Shown here: piece by piece, positions 1 to 9,082 of the stretch | How positions within the stretch are numbered: position 1 is the first letter of the stretch | Layout: every line of letters starts with the position of its first letter | From: RGIG6353 sp964650465 | GTDB taxonomy: Bacteria > Bacillota > Clostridia > Oscillospirales > SIG627 | Length of the DNA stretch: 64,000 nucleotides | Direction of reading: 5' to 3' | Assembly (NCBI GenBank): GCA_964650465.1 | Contig: CAZYTA010000008.1 | Span: 1 to 64,000 of the forward strand | Translations under genes and position numbers: made by a program | The notes under the pieces: generated by a model | Told to the model about the DNA's origin: nothing | Database searches by the model: none | The model's input: the letters and a program-made list of their open reading frames with translations, nothing else

Positions 1-41
1 TATCACGTATTTTTTATCTTTGCAACTTTTTATGCAATTTC

Positions 42-131
42 CTAGTAAATAAAAAGAGAGCGGCTCCGCCTCGGGAAATCCCGATTCAGAACCACTCTGC
101 TTTGGTTATTTACTTGTCTTTTCCGTATCAT
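42..131 (-). CDS. tiny ORF, 29 aa, unknown
   Basis: The sequence shows an ATG at 131 preceded by an excellent ribosome binding site (AAAAGGAGG, 8 nt upstream). It opens a 29-residue basic peptide (starts MIRKRQV, rich in Arg) that stops at 42. The 3' half of the ORF overlaps small GC-rich hairpins followed by T-rich sequence, so it could instead be a leader peptide or attenuator. The leader upstream resembles the leader of the helix-turn-helix gene at 17767-18033. I do not recognise the product. The strong RBS is the only support. Confidence 0.35.
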   Translation of the reverse strand: MIRKRQVNNQSRVVLNRDFPRRSRSLFIY

Positions 132-161
132 ATGCACTACCTCCTTTTCGTGGTAGCACAC

Positions 162-190
162 ACAATATCAAAGAAAAGGACGGAAGTCCA
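162..190 (-). promoter_or_regulatory. putative promoter of left-edge transcript
   Basis: On the minus strand TGGACT (185-190) and TATTGT (162-167) are separated by 17 nt. The arrangement and surrounding sequence match the putative promoter at 18067-18094. It would drive the tiny ORF at 42-131 and whatever lies left of the window. Confidence 0.35.
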
Positions 191-198
191 GAGAGAAT
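184..198 (+). repeat. left copy of 15-bp direct repeat flanking the defence cluster
   Basis: The 15-mer AAGTCCAGAGAGAAT is repeated exactly, in the same orientation, at 18088-18102. Similarity continues into the next 40-45 nt (AGCACA, ATATCA, AAAGAA and the CTCCTTT of the RBS are shared). All genes from the TIR protein to the two small HTH genes lie between the copies. It could be an att-like repeat, or the duplicated promoter/leader of two related elements. Confidence 0.5.
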
Positions 199-217
199 AG
201 AGATTTAATAAAATCAT

Positions 218-1213
218 TTAGAAGTCTTTTATATACTCTATAATGTCTTTAAAATTTTCATCATATAGATTTTTAAATGTTTTTCCGTTTTCATCTGCTA
301 AAAATTCCATAAATTTGCTAATATCGTTTCGGTACACATTTCCAATCTCATTTAAGATTGTAGACAAATCGCGAGTAGCTTCGTAATCGCCTATTTCTTT
401 GATTTTTTTATCAAGCTTGTCATATTCATTTTTCCAATACAATATGAAATCAGCACGCTTTTGGGGATCGTAAACACCAGCTTCAATGATCTCGGGAGCG
501 TCGCCGCGATAATAACACCTATCTTTTTCGCTTAATACAACAAACAATAATCTTTCGCTATAACGGTGGTCTTTAATAACTTCTCCCACTTCATACATAC
601 ATGCTCGAGATCTGAGATATGAATATGTAACAAAACATAACACATAATCATGGTCTTGAATAGTATTCATAAATGCTTTAAAGCTATCTTTGTAATGAAG
701 TTCTGTAAACCGAGAAATGGATACCTTGTCCTTGAGACTTTCTCTGATTGATGATTCAACGATATCAACGATAGCTGCATCTGGAGACGCATAAGATATA
801 AATACCGTCGGCTTATAATTTACATACTCCTTGTTAATTGGAATTACACTGTTTGGAACATAAATATAACACTCATTGTCATATGATACAGGACTTTCTG
901 ATTTATCAACATAAATAGCAAGAAAGCGATTTGCCCCAATGCATACCAACTGATATGATACCTTTATCTTGGGTTCCAACTTTGTAGAAATTGAAGCAAG
1001 GATCTCGTTGTATTTGAAAGTTGAGTGAAAACTGTTAAAAATGTACTGGCTATTTTGAAGCTCAATACCAACAAAAATATAACCGCCTTCCTTATTGGCT
1101 AATCCTGATATAAACGAACCTAATATATTCGGTCGAAGTTCCAATGAACGGCAAATCACATTATTGGTGTTATTGGTTTCAATTAATTGAGTTATTTTTG
1201 AAACGTCAATCAT
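218..1213 (-). CDS. AlbA_2-TIR domain protein, putative defence effector
   Basis: 331 residues. Residues about 10-120 resemble an AlbA_2/Schlafen-type domain (GGYIFVGIE motif near 43-51). Residues about 135-260 form a TIR domain beginning PTVFISYAS. The segment ACMYEVGEV places a glutamate near 208 where TIR NADases carry their catalytic Glu. TIR enzymes in bacterial immunity degrade NAD+ or make signalling nucleotides; which applies here is inference. It is the last gene of the nine-gene minus-strand run and starts 3 nt after the stop of the HSP90-like ATPase gene, with its RBS (GAAAGGAT) overlapping that gene's end. No ThsA-like partner is present, so this is not a canonical Thoeris system. 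Confidence 0.75.
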   Translation of the reverse strand: MIDVSKITQLIETNNTNNVICRSLELRPNILGSFISGLANKEGGYIFVGIELQNSQYIFNSFHSTFKYNEILASISTKLEPKIKVSYQLVCIGANRFLAIYVDKSESPVSYDNECYIYVPNSVIPINKEYVNYKPTVFISYASPDAAIVDIVESSIRESLKDKVSISRFTELHYKDSFKAFMNTIQDHDYVLCFVTYSYLRSRACMYEVGEVIKDHRYSERLLFVVLSEKDRCYYRGDAPEIIEAGVYDPQKRADFILYWKNEYDKLDKKIKEIGDYEATRDLSTILNEIGNVYRNDISKFMEFLADENGKTFKNLYDENFKDIIEYIKDF

Positions 1214-1216
1214 ATC

Positions 1217-4200
1217 TTATCCTTTCAATTTTTTCAAGGGAATTCTATTGATACCTGTGAGTTTAATGATTTTGCCAAAGGTGATTTTTTCAGGTGTCGA
1301 TTTTCCGTCTTCCACCCAAAGTTCCCAATCTTTTGTGAAATCCAAGGTATCTTTTTCAGTATCATAATATAGGCGAATTTCTCCTCCATCCGAAGGTCTT
1401 GTAATTAAATAAATCTCTTCGCCGTTTTTCTTAATAACAAAGGTTGTTTCAGCGATTTGTTCGATATTTGCCAAATCATAATCAGCACGCTGAGAAAGGT
1501 AGGAAATAATATTGTTTTTCGCACGTTCGATAATCTTTTGAACATACTCAAAACGTTCTACTGTATGCGAACTTTCACGGCAAAACTCATCCGCAAATTG
1601 TTTATTTGTGAATGCTTTTTCTAATGCCTCTGGTGAATCAATGCCCCATTGAATTAAAACATCATCAGAAATTAAGCCTTTTGATGTATCCTCATTTTTT
1701 CCCGAGGATATACTTTTTAGTATTTCTTTCAAGTTATCAATACTATCAATGCCCAACTCATCCATCATTGACTCAACTTTTTCTGCCTTTTTCATATTTG
1801 TGGCTATTTCATCTTCATCATATAGCCAATGCTTATTATCGGACAAGGTAGGAAAAAGTCGTTTACTCTCTTCTGGATGATCTTTAATCCATAAAAACAA
1901 TTGACGTCTGAAGAACGCCCAGTCAGTATTGGCAAGTGATTTATTACTGTAGTTCTTTCTTGCATAATTTTCGATATGTGTAGAAAGGTCGGCGTTGTTT
2001 TTTTCTCTTGGAATTTCAAGAAATATTTTTTGACTTAACAATTCTTTTCTGATGTCGTATGAAGCAATATTAGCAAGATCTTTTAAGCAATCATCTATTT
2101 CAGCGTCTAAAAACAAACTGTCTTTAGGTGTAAAAATGCCATACTGATTAGGTAAAATAGATTGTTTTCTTTCAAAGTAATTGTCAAACTTTTGAATTCT
2201 CAAAAATTCTATAATGTCCGCCAGAAAATCGAGTGCTTCATCATCAGTTTTAGATATCTTCATCGCTAAATTGTGGATACTTTTCTGCTTCGAGATATCA
2301 TCTACGAGGCGATTGCAAATTTTACGCAAAGCTTTCTCACGAAGTTCTTCAGAAAAATCTCTTATTGGTTGTGCAATATACGAATAATCAGATCCGTACA
2401 ATTCACAAACAAAATTATTGATTGTAACACTATCTCCGTTTTCGCATTCAGTATAGAGTCCAATTATGGAAAAACATGCAGTATAATATTCCGTATCGGT
2501 ATAGTCATCACTGTCAAGCAAATCCTTTATACGCTCAACAATGTAGTTTGAATCCAGAAATCGCGATATTTGAAGAGGTATAATTCCGATTTCATTCATT
2601 ATAAGTGATGAACGAATATCCTCACCTAAAAGCGTAATTATATTTTTATATTCGTTCTCGATATTTTTGTCCAAATATACCTGAGAATAAAAACAAAAAT
2701 CGCCATTTTGATTAGGAATAATTGCAATACGGTCGTTTTTGATTTCTAACAATAATTCATCTTGAGTCGCAATCAAGTTATATAAGTCTGATAAAAAACT
2801 AACGGGTGACTGTGATTTTAACTTTGAAGATAAAGTATCTATATTTTTAAAATTAGAAATATGTTCAACCAAATCTTTTGCGGAGAGATTCCTGCACTCC
2901 GACCACAAGGCGGCATACCATTCATGAATCTCTTCGTGCAAAGGCAAAAATTCATAATCAATTTCATTAGCAAGTTTCCAGATGGTATTCCTTACCTCTT
3001 TTTCTCTTGAATTAGGAATGCTAATCTGTTGTTCTTTAAATATGTCATAGAGTGATTCGCGAACCCCAATATGAGTATCTACCAAAGTGGTATATTTAAT
3101 TGCTTCTCGACATTCATTCAGTACATTCTCTTTGACCCATTCAAAAGACAACCAATCCTTTTTAACCACTTCTCTAGTGTTCGAAACATTAAATATCTTT
3201 TTCCATTGTTTTTCAACTGTATAGTCCGAAAAATCCTTATATAGTTGAATTGCTTCACGCATGATTTTTTTATTTTCTTCAATCAACTCATCTTCAGTAT
3301 CCGTTAAGAAAATTCCGTCGCGAGGCTCTGTGGGATTGAATCTTGCCGAATTAATTACAACCGGAAAGGAAAAATCATGAGTTCCTATTAACGGAAAATC
3401 GCAGAAAAGTTTGGGTAATGATTCTGGAATCTTGTCACAGGCAGGCATTTCGTTTTCGTTATAAATCGGCAAAAGAATTGACACATCATTTTTGGTTAAC
3501 ACAAATATATATGTATTCTTTTTTGTATATCCCAATTGAGAAGCAACACGATATACTTTACCACCCTCTAAAGATAAGTCAGTTATCTTTTCAACATAAT
3601 ATCTTTTTCCTTGTGGTTGAACTGTAATACACTCTATTTCGGGAATCAAAGATAACACATATGGGATCGAAACATCCATATCCTCCAACCCTTGTTTTGC
3701 TACCTGCAGTCCTCGTTGATCCAACTGATATTTAAAGCTTGTATTATAGTTATCCTCCGCGTATAATATAGCATCGGTCAAACTCGATTTTAGTTGAGCG
3801 TCCGTATTGTTAATAGCAGATAATAATTCCTCTTTTGTTTTCCCTGAACGATCTAACAGAGCTTCAAAAGATTGAGGAGTACTATCCTCTAAAAGAATGC
3901 CGGAAACCAGGACTTTTGTTGATAATAGATGAGTAGTCAAAAATCCAGTTCCAAATTTACCTGTTTTCTTTGATGAGGATTCTCCACTACTCCTATCCTT
4001 TGTGGATACTTGTTCCATCAAATATATTAAGTGCTTTAATGTAAATGGTGCTCCATTATGGCTAAACTCAAGTATTTGCTTTTCCTCGTCAAAGTTTACT
4101 TGAATTTTTATTTTACCAGTGGAATTCACGACATCTTTAGCATTTTGAACCAGTTCCCATATCCATCTACGAGGACTATTTTCGTTAGAACTATACCGCA

Positions 4201-4294
4201 AATTTCTAAGTAAGTCCAATATTCTGTTGGCAACATTTGTTTCATATGCTTCTTGCTTAATTGCATCAATTTTTGATGCGTTAATATTAGACAT
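1217..4294 (-). CDS. HSP90/sacsin-like GHKL ATPase, large
   Basis: About 1025 residues. The N-terminus carries a GHKL (Bergerat) ATP-binding fold: an N-box WIWELVQNAKDV, a G1-like SHNGAPFT motif and a G2-like GKFGTGF glycine loop near residues 45-125. This is the layout of sacsin-like ATPases (HNG-PF in place of DNG-G). The remaining 900 residues are mixed and unrecognised, with a C-terminal segment that looks globular. A start at 4294 is chosen because AAGAGG lies 6 nt upstream. An ATG at 4315 that overlaps the preceding stop is an alternative. Tight spacing to the TIR gene suggests a sensor/ATPase plus effector pair; that role is inferred. Confidence 0.7.
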   Translation of the reverse strand: MSNINASKIDAIKQEAYETNVANRILDLLRNLRYSSNENSPRRWIWELVQNAKDVVNSTGKIKIQVNFDEEKQILEFSHNGAPFTLKHLIYLMEQVSTKDRSSGESSSKKTGKFGTGFLTTHLLSTKVLVSGILLEDSTPQSFEALLDRSGKTKEELLSAINNTDAQLKSSLTDAILYAEDNYNTSFKYQLDQRGLQVAKQGLEDMDVSIPYVLSLIPEIECITVQPQGKRYYVEKITDLSLEGGKVYRVASQLGYTKKNTYIFVLTKNDVSILLPIYNENEMPACDKIPESLPKLFCDFPLIGTHDFSFPVVINSARFNPTEPRDGIFLTDTEDELIEENKKIMREAIQLYKDFSDYTVEKQWKKIFNVSNTREVVKKDWLSFEWVKENVLNECREAIKYTTLVDTHIGVRESLYDIFKEQQISIPNSREKEVRNTIWKLANEIDYEFLPLHEEIHEWYAALWSECRNLSAKDLVEHISNFKNIDTLSSKLKSQSPVSFLSDLYNLIATQDELLLEIKNDRIAIIPNQNGDFCFYSQVYLDKNIENEYKNIITLLGEDIRSSLIMNEIGIIPLQISRFLDSNYIVERIKDLLDSDDYTDTEYYTACFSIIGLYTECENGDSVTINNFVCELYGSDYSYIAQPIRDFSEELREKALRKICNRLVDDISKQKSIHNLAMKISKTDDEALDFLADIIEFLRIQKFDNYFERKQSILPNQYGIFTPKDSLFLDAEIDDCLKDLANIASYDIRKELLSQKIFLEIPREKNNADLSTHIENYARKNYSNKSLANTDWAFFRRQLFLWIKDHPEESKRLFPTLSDNKHWLYDEDEIATNMKKAEKVESMMDELGIDSIDNLKEILKSISSGKNEDTSKGLISDDVLIQWGIDSPEALEKAFTNKQFADEFCRESSHTVERFEYVQKIIERAKNNIISYLSQRADYDLANIEQIAETTFVIKKNGEEIYLITRPSDGGEIRLYYDTEKDTLDFTKDWELWVEDGKSTPEKITFGKIIKLTGINRIPLKKLKG

Positions 4295-4314
4295 ACATAA
4301 CCTCTTATATAACA

Positions 4315-5133
4315 TTATTTGAAATCAACATTTTGGAAAAACGGTTGCAATGTGCTTCTTATGGTAGTGTTAGAAGGAACTTCACGAATGCCATATCCCA
4401 TAACTGCTCCGTTTGCATGATGCCTCAAACGAGGCAGAACATAAGTGTCGCAGAGATCTTTAGCAAAAGCATAGTTGTTTTTGTCATATAAAGCTCTACG
4501 CAGATAACCGTTCATTGCACCTGCCGCAAAGTCCGCAAGTTGTATGCCAAAGCTTTGTGCACTACACTCAGTAAGTACGCCATGATACACACTGCTATAT
4601 TTTGAAATAAAATCTCCGCGAACGGTCAATTCATGGCAGGCGGCTTTTATATGCTTGAGTTTTTCCTCGTTCAGCTCATCCATAATAAGCATTGCAAATC
4701 CTTCAGGACTCTGTGCATCCATTTGTATTCTTTGCAACGCTTCTTGTAGATGAAAGCGTAACAATGTGTCTTCTGTCCAAACGCAATTTTGTCCTCGCAA
4801 ACTCGTAACGGTAAACAGAAACACAGCCGAATGCGCTCTATTGAATACTCTGCGATAATAACCTTTAAGCTTGTCCTCGGACATTGTTGCTATAAAATCG
4901 GTTCTTGGATTGTTTTTATGTAATGACCAGAGATCCGCCCATTTGATTTCTTCTCCTACGGGAACTCCGTATTTTTTATTAAGATCCTGCATATCTGATT
5001 GAAAAGTCTTATATGCTTCAGCCGTCATAATGACATTGGATCGAATATAAAACGGAGAATTTCGAATAGTTTTCTCGCTGGGATGCTGCTGGTATATGCC
5101 AGCCTCATCGGTAAATACGAAATAGGTTGTCAC
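4315..5133 (-). CDS. DUF3800 domain protein
   Basis: About 272 residues. The N-terminal FVFTDEAG motif and the C-terminal QLADFAAGAMNGYLRR motif are the hallmark acidic segments of the DUF3800 family, predicted to have an RNase H-like fold with metal-binding acidic residues. The family is common in defence and mobile contexts, but its biochemical role is not settled. GTG at 5133 is preferred because AAAGG lies 7 nt upstream; the open frame extends to a TTG at 5148. Its stop overlaps the longer start option of the ATPase gene, so translation may be coupled. Confidence 0.7.
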   Translation of the reverse strand: MTTYFVFTDEAGIYQQHPSEKTIRNSPFYIRSNVIMTAEAYKTFQSDMQDLNKKYGVPVGEEIKWADLWSLHKNNPRTDFIATMSEDKLKGYYRRVFNRAHSAVFLFTVTSLRGQNCVWTEDTLLRFHLQEALQRIQMDAQSPEGFAMLIMDELNEEKLKHIKAACHELTVRGDFISKYSSVYHGVLTECSAQSFGIQLADFAAGAMNGYLRRALYDKNNYAFAKDLCDTYVLPRLRHHANGAVMGYGIREVPSNTTIRSTLQPFFQNVDFK

Positions 5134-5154
5134 TGCAGTGCCTTTCAAGTGTGC

Positions 5155-5313
5155 TTACAATTTAAAATCATAGTATAAATACTTCAACCCGTTTTCTGAA
5201 GAAATAGCTTCCTTGGATTGTTTTTCAATTTTTTCATCAAAAATCGAGACTTCAAATTTATGTTCCGATAAAATATCCCGTATATTATCGTGATATGGAG
5301 AATCATTAATCAT
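5155..5313 (-). CDS. small acidic protein, 52 aa, unknown
   Basis: The gap between the HEPN and DUF3800 genes holds an open frame of 52 residues (starts MINDSPYHDNIRDIL, ends YLYYDFKL). Its ATG directly abuts the stop codon of the HEPN gene and its stop lies about 20 nt before the DUF3800 start. It is charged and predicted soluble, with no recognised domain. The exact stop-start junction argues for translational coupling to the HEPN gene. An antitoxin or inhibitor role for the HEPN RNase is speculation. Confidence 0.5.
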   Translation of the reverse strand: MINDSPYHDNIRDILSEHKFEVSIFDEKIEKQSKEAISSENGLKYLYYDFKL

Positions 5314-6978
5314 TTAAACAATTTTGGAAATTATTACATCAATATACGAGTGTAAATTAATTAATAATTCGCTATTTAGTTTTTCGTTTCCTTCGGCATC
5401 ATGTACGATATAATTTCGTGCACGATAAATTCGATAAATATGCCATTCAACTCTTTGGGCGTGTTCTTGAATTAATGCTTTGATGTTTTTGCTATTATGA
5501 AACGCTTCGTTAAGAGTAAACACTCTATTTTTCAACAGAGGGTACTTATCTGCTTGTTGGTATAAAGCCTCTCTTTTTTCATTCATAGTATCAAATGATA
5601 AAAAAGCAAAAGTGCGTTCCAAATCATTATTTCCAAACTCTATTGTGGAAATGTTTTCATTGAAAAAGTCAATACTCCAGTGTTGGATATCATCCATGCA
5701 TGTTTGTACTAATTTTGAAATATATGTGCTTTTTAAGAAAGGAACAATATAAGCAATTACCTTACCAGTCTTGCTGCGTGATACTTTGGATGGCTCAACA
5801 ACTTTGCCTTTCTGCCCCTCGGTATCTTCAGATTGCTTTTTTATTTCGGGCTCATCGTCTTCAATAAATGATTCAATCATAGACCAAAGAGATAAAAGAG
5901 AGTCATTTACATTATCTGAATATATTGCTGCATTATGTATTTTTGATATTTTACTAAAGTCTTTTCTGTTTTGAGTGGTGGAAAATTGAGCATATAACAA
6001 TTCATCGGCTCTTTGTTCTGAACTCTCAATAGATAATGCTGCCACTCTATGTTTCAGCAAATTATGTGGGCGTATTGTTGTTACCACCCCAGACTCAGAA
6101 ATTACTTGAACATGAGTTTTGTTCTTTCGCGGTTCATGTCGAAAAAAATTATATGAATCAGCAACACAGCAAACGACATCGTTAGCTATTTCGCATGCGG
6201 TATACATATCATAACTTTGGATTGATTCAAATTTTAATATAGTCCTTTGATTCTTCTTCTTAATCCCAACTGGGGCTTCTTGAGGGTTTAGCGCTATTAT
6301 TCTTGAGTTGCGCAGCTGAACTTTTGAAAGCAGATTTTTTAATGACATAATGTCACTTTGAAAACCAACGTACACATCATAGTTTCTTTTTTCAAAATCA
6401 AACTTAGCAAAAAAAGCATCAATCGTATCCGTAGAGGAGACAGGAGCTCGAAAGAAAATTTCTTTCAAGGTGATATAAACAAAATTTTCATTATAACCAC
6501 CATCAATAATTTCTCTTGCCCATAAAGTGGTTAATTTATCGACTTCCTTCTTAGAACCATTTTCTTTTATTAATTTGATCAGTTGGCTAACGAGAGCATC
6601 ATAATATATACCGTTGCTCAATTTTCTTCCCATATATGTTATATTTTCATGCTGTTCTTTAGCAGGCCAAGAACCATGCCCTTTATGGAAGCGCGCAACA
6701 AATTCTTCGGTCAATATTTGTTTAGCAATATCGTCTTTTTGAAGTCGATGATCTAATTCGTCAATAATATGTTTTAGATTTTTCTCGTTAATGATTCCTT
6801 TGCGCGATGCTCTGTACACACTACAATATTCCTTCGCAAGTCCAATTAGTGAAATGGCAGAAAAACGATAAGTATCAGTTGTATGGTGAAATAATAATTC
6901 GTTTAATCTTTGCGCAAAAAACAGCATTGCATCTAATGAATCATCCCATTCCCAACTATTAACATTGTTTTGTTGCAT
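5314..6978 (-). CDS. HEPN (Apea-like) domain protein, putative RNase
   Basis: 554 residues. The C-terminal 130 residues form an Apea/HEPN-like helical domain ending in the RNYIVH motif (R-x4-H with Asn after the Arg), the catalytic signature of HEPN ribonucleases. The N-terminal 400 residues are unrecognised and may sense the trigger. HEPN RNases act in anti-phage defence and toxin-antitoxin systems by cutting RNA. The gene sits 18 nt downstream of the ImmA/IrrE gene in the hsdRMS operon. ATG at 6978 follows a GAGGTG RBS. A substrate cannot be inferred from the sequence. Confidence 0.65.
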   Translation of the reverse strand: MQQNNVNSWEWDDSLDAMLFFAQRLNELLFHHTTDTYRFSAISLIGLAKEYCSVYRASRKGIINEKNLKHIIDELDHRLQKDDIAKQILTEEFVARFHKGHGSWPAKEQHENITYMGRKLSNGIYYDALVSQLIKLIKENGSKKEVDKLTTLWAREIIDGGYNENFVYITLKEIFFRAPVSSTDTIDAFFAKFDFEKRNYDVYVGFQSDIMSLKNLLSKVQLRNSRIIALNPQEAPVGIKKKNQRTILKFESIQSYDMYTACEIANDVVCCVADSYNFFRHEPRKNKTHVQVISESGVVTTIRPHNLLKHRVAALSIESSEQRADELLYAQFSTTQNRKDFSKISKIHNAAIYSDNVNDSLLSLWSMIESFIEDDEPEIKKQSEDTEGQKGKVVEPSKVSRSKTGKVIAYIVPFLKSTYISKLVQTCMDDIQHWSIDFFNENISTIEFGNNDLERTFAFLSFDTMNEKREALYQQADKYPLLKNRVFTLNEAFHNSKNIKALIQEHAQRVEWHIYRIYRARNYIVHDAEGNEKLNSELLINLHSYIDVIISKIV

Positions 6979-6996
6979 GATAGCACCTCATGAATT

Positions 6997-7659
6997 TTAC
7001 AATTTTGTTTCCATTTTCTTTAAGTATTTTGCTATACTGATTCCGCGATCTTCGGTAGGAGAAAATTCGATTCTAAAATCCATCCAACCGAGGTTGATCA
7101 GTCTATACCTGATTGCTGATTCCGAAGCAAAGAAATAGAGCTTCATTCTTCGAATACAACTCTTATAATCCAAGAAATTGCATTGTTGTCTATCTACATA
7201 CAATACTCCCGTCCGTCCATTCCAGTCCATAAACTCATCAAAAACAGGTTTAAGCAAATGAAATGGGAGCAAGAGGCAGGAGGCAAAAAAATTTGCCTCT
7301 ACCTCTTTCTTTGCTCTTTCATCTACAGAATCATCCAATCGCTCAAAATCTCTATCAAGACAGACTGTTTCAGGTTCAGTATCGCCCAAATGATTCAAGA
7401 AGTAATGACCTAATTCATGAGCAATAGTAAATACTTGCATATGCTCTGTATGTTTGGCATTGTAGTATATCACAGGAGTGTCATTTATGTACATGAAACG
7501 TCCACAGACTTCTTCTGACCATTCGTGGTAATCGATCAACTCAATTTTTTCACCACTGACGATTTCCTTAATACGCCTCCCGGGGTTTTCGTTGATCTGA
7601 TATTTCATCAGTATCTTAATAGCAAGTAATTCTATTTCTTTTTTACGATTTAGATTCAT
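6997..7659 (-). CDS. ImmA/IrrE-family metallopeptidase
   Basis: 220 residues. The zinc-binding HExxH motif is present as AHELGHYFLNHL, with a downstream Glu in EANFFASCLLLP. This is the classic ImmA/IrrE (DUF955) layout. Family members cleave repressors (ImmR, DdrO) on DNA damage or other signals. The start lies inside the end of hsdS (17-nt overlap) behind AAGGAG, so it is co-translated with the restriction-modification genes. No obvious XRE repressor target is adjacent; the XRE-ART protein at 16156-17019 is the nearest XRE protein. Any role in switching the operon is inference. Confidence 0.8.
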   Translation of the reverse strand: MNLNRKKEIELLAIKILMKYQINENPGRRIKEIVSGEKIELIDYHEWSEEVCGRFMYINDTPVIYYNAKHTEHMQVFTIAHELGHYFLNHLGDTEPETVCLDRDFERLDDSVDERAKKEVEANFFASCLLLPFHLLKPVFDEFMDWNGRTGVLYVDRQQCNFLDYKSCIRRMKLYFFASESAIRYRLINLGWMDFRIEFSPTEDRGISIAKYLKKMETKL

Positions 7660-9082
7660 TCTTTCTCCTTTTGATAAATTCCTTCACCAAATCGGCTGTG
7701 TCATCTGTTGAATCTTCTCCAAACGAGCGCGCAGCTTGACGAACATCATATTGTTCATGTTTTTGATTGTTAAATTCAAGAATATGTGCGCTTGGCATGG
7801 GATCAGTTACAGTAACTTGTCCATTCATAAGCATTGGAAGTAGCCAATCTCTAAGTTTAATAAGTTCCTGATTTTCAGCATTTTTTTGCTCTTTTAACTC
7901 TAAAATGCTTTTTATTTGACCGGAAAAACTCTCTGCGATATGTTTAGGGGGAACAACCGCAATCATATCAGAAAGAGTACTAATACGAATGCCTTTAAAG
8001 ATACTGCCCGTTGAACTGGAAGTCGCACTTTTAATGAATCCCTCGCTCATAAAATACATGTAGAGATATTCCGGAGTTATACGATCCGTATTTGCTCTAA
8101 TGGAAAATACAGACTCGTTAATATCCCAATTTTCAGGAGTGTTTTGAATAAGATAACACCTGCCAAGAGGAGCAATGCTCGCAAAAAGAATATCTCCTGT
8201 TTGAATGTCGGAACGTTTGTGAATGATCTGTCTTGCATTTTCGTCAACGGTATCACAACCATTGAAATCAATAGTACCTTCACAAGTTAGATTTTTTACC
8301 GTGATATACTGAATATCGCCGTTACCCAAAATGAAATTATCTCTCGGATTAAGTCCAGTATTTATGTTAGCGATAATATACGAAAGAGGATGCGCTTCCC
8401 AGTCTTTTGGAATGTTTCGTTTAATTTGCATATTCCACTCCATAGCACCGCCTGAGGTGCGATATGGTTTGCCATTAATATTGGGAAAATCAAATTGTGT
8501 AAACCAATAGTCGTAGATTGTTTTTAATATGTGCTCTAATTCGGCACAAATCTTTTTGTTGTTTTGAATCTTTTTGTCAATGTGATTTAATACTTCGGCT
8601 ATTTCAGCTTGTTCTTGAAGCGAAGGCAACTCCAGCGGAACTTCGCACAAGATTTGTGTATTTAGATTTAACATGTTTGAGCCAACAGCATGTTGTGTGA
8701 TCCAACGCTTGCTCTCTGGTCTATTAAGATAAAATGAAACGTACAATGGATCGGCTTTTGTTTCATCTACGCGAACACGCATGCATCCTGTTCCACATAG
8801 AGCACCAACATCTTCTTCCTCAACAAATGCGTGCTTTTCAACATCACCTCGACGAGCATACACAATGTCATTTTTCTGCACTCTATATCTAACCAGTCTT
8901 TGGGCGTTCTTATCATCAACATAGGCGATCTCATCTTTTTCAAAGGTACGGTTACCAATATCTTGTGGCATAATTACAGGAGTTCCTTCTGCAACGTAGT
9001 CGGATTGATGTAGCATGCTACCAAAAGGTCCCGTGATTATTTCGGCAATAACGCCTAACGTTGTAGTCGTTCGATTACTCAT
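7643..9082 (-). CDS. hsdS: type I restriction-modification specificity subunit
   Basis: 479 residues with two target-recognition domains. The first runs from GVIAEIITGPFGS to the coiled region near residue 190. The second starts near 225 (DWEAHPLSYIIANINTG) and is followed by a second helical spacer and a LRDWLLPMLMNGQV tail. HsdS chooses the bipartite DNA target for HsdM and HsdR. It overlaps hsdM by 8 nt and the ImmA/IrrE gene by 17 nt. The last 60 residues (charged, RRKNE-rich) are an extension beyond the second spacer. Confidence 0.9.
   Translation of the reverse strand: MSNRTTTTLGVIAEIITGPFGSMLHQSDYVAEGTPVIMPQDIGNRTFEKDEIAYVDDKNAQRLVRYRVQKNDIVYARRGDVEKHAFVEEEDVGALCGTGCMRVRVDETKADPLYVSFYLNRPESKRWITQHAVGSNMLNLNTQILCEVPLELPSLQEQAEIAEVLNHIDKKIQNNKKICAELEHILKTIYDYWFTQFDFPNINGKPYRTSGGAMEWNMQIKRNIPKDWEAHPLSYIIANINTGLNPRDNFILGNGDIQYITVKNLTCEGTIDFNGCDTVDENARQIIHKRSDIQTGDILFASIAPLGRCYLIQNTPENWDINESVFSIRANTDRITPEYLYMYFMSEGFIKSATSSSTGSIFKGIRISTLSDMIAVVPPKHIAESFSGQIKSILELKEQKNAENQELIKLRDWLLPMLMNGQVTVTDPMPSAHILEFNNQKHEQYDVRQAARSFGEDSTDDTADLVKEFIKRRKNESKS

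Noticed and set aside
218..1213. Thoeris system
   Set aside because: A TIR protein is present but no ThsA (SIR2-SLOG or equivalent) gene adjoins.
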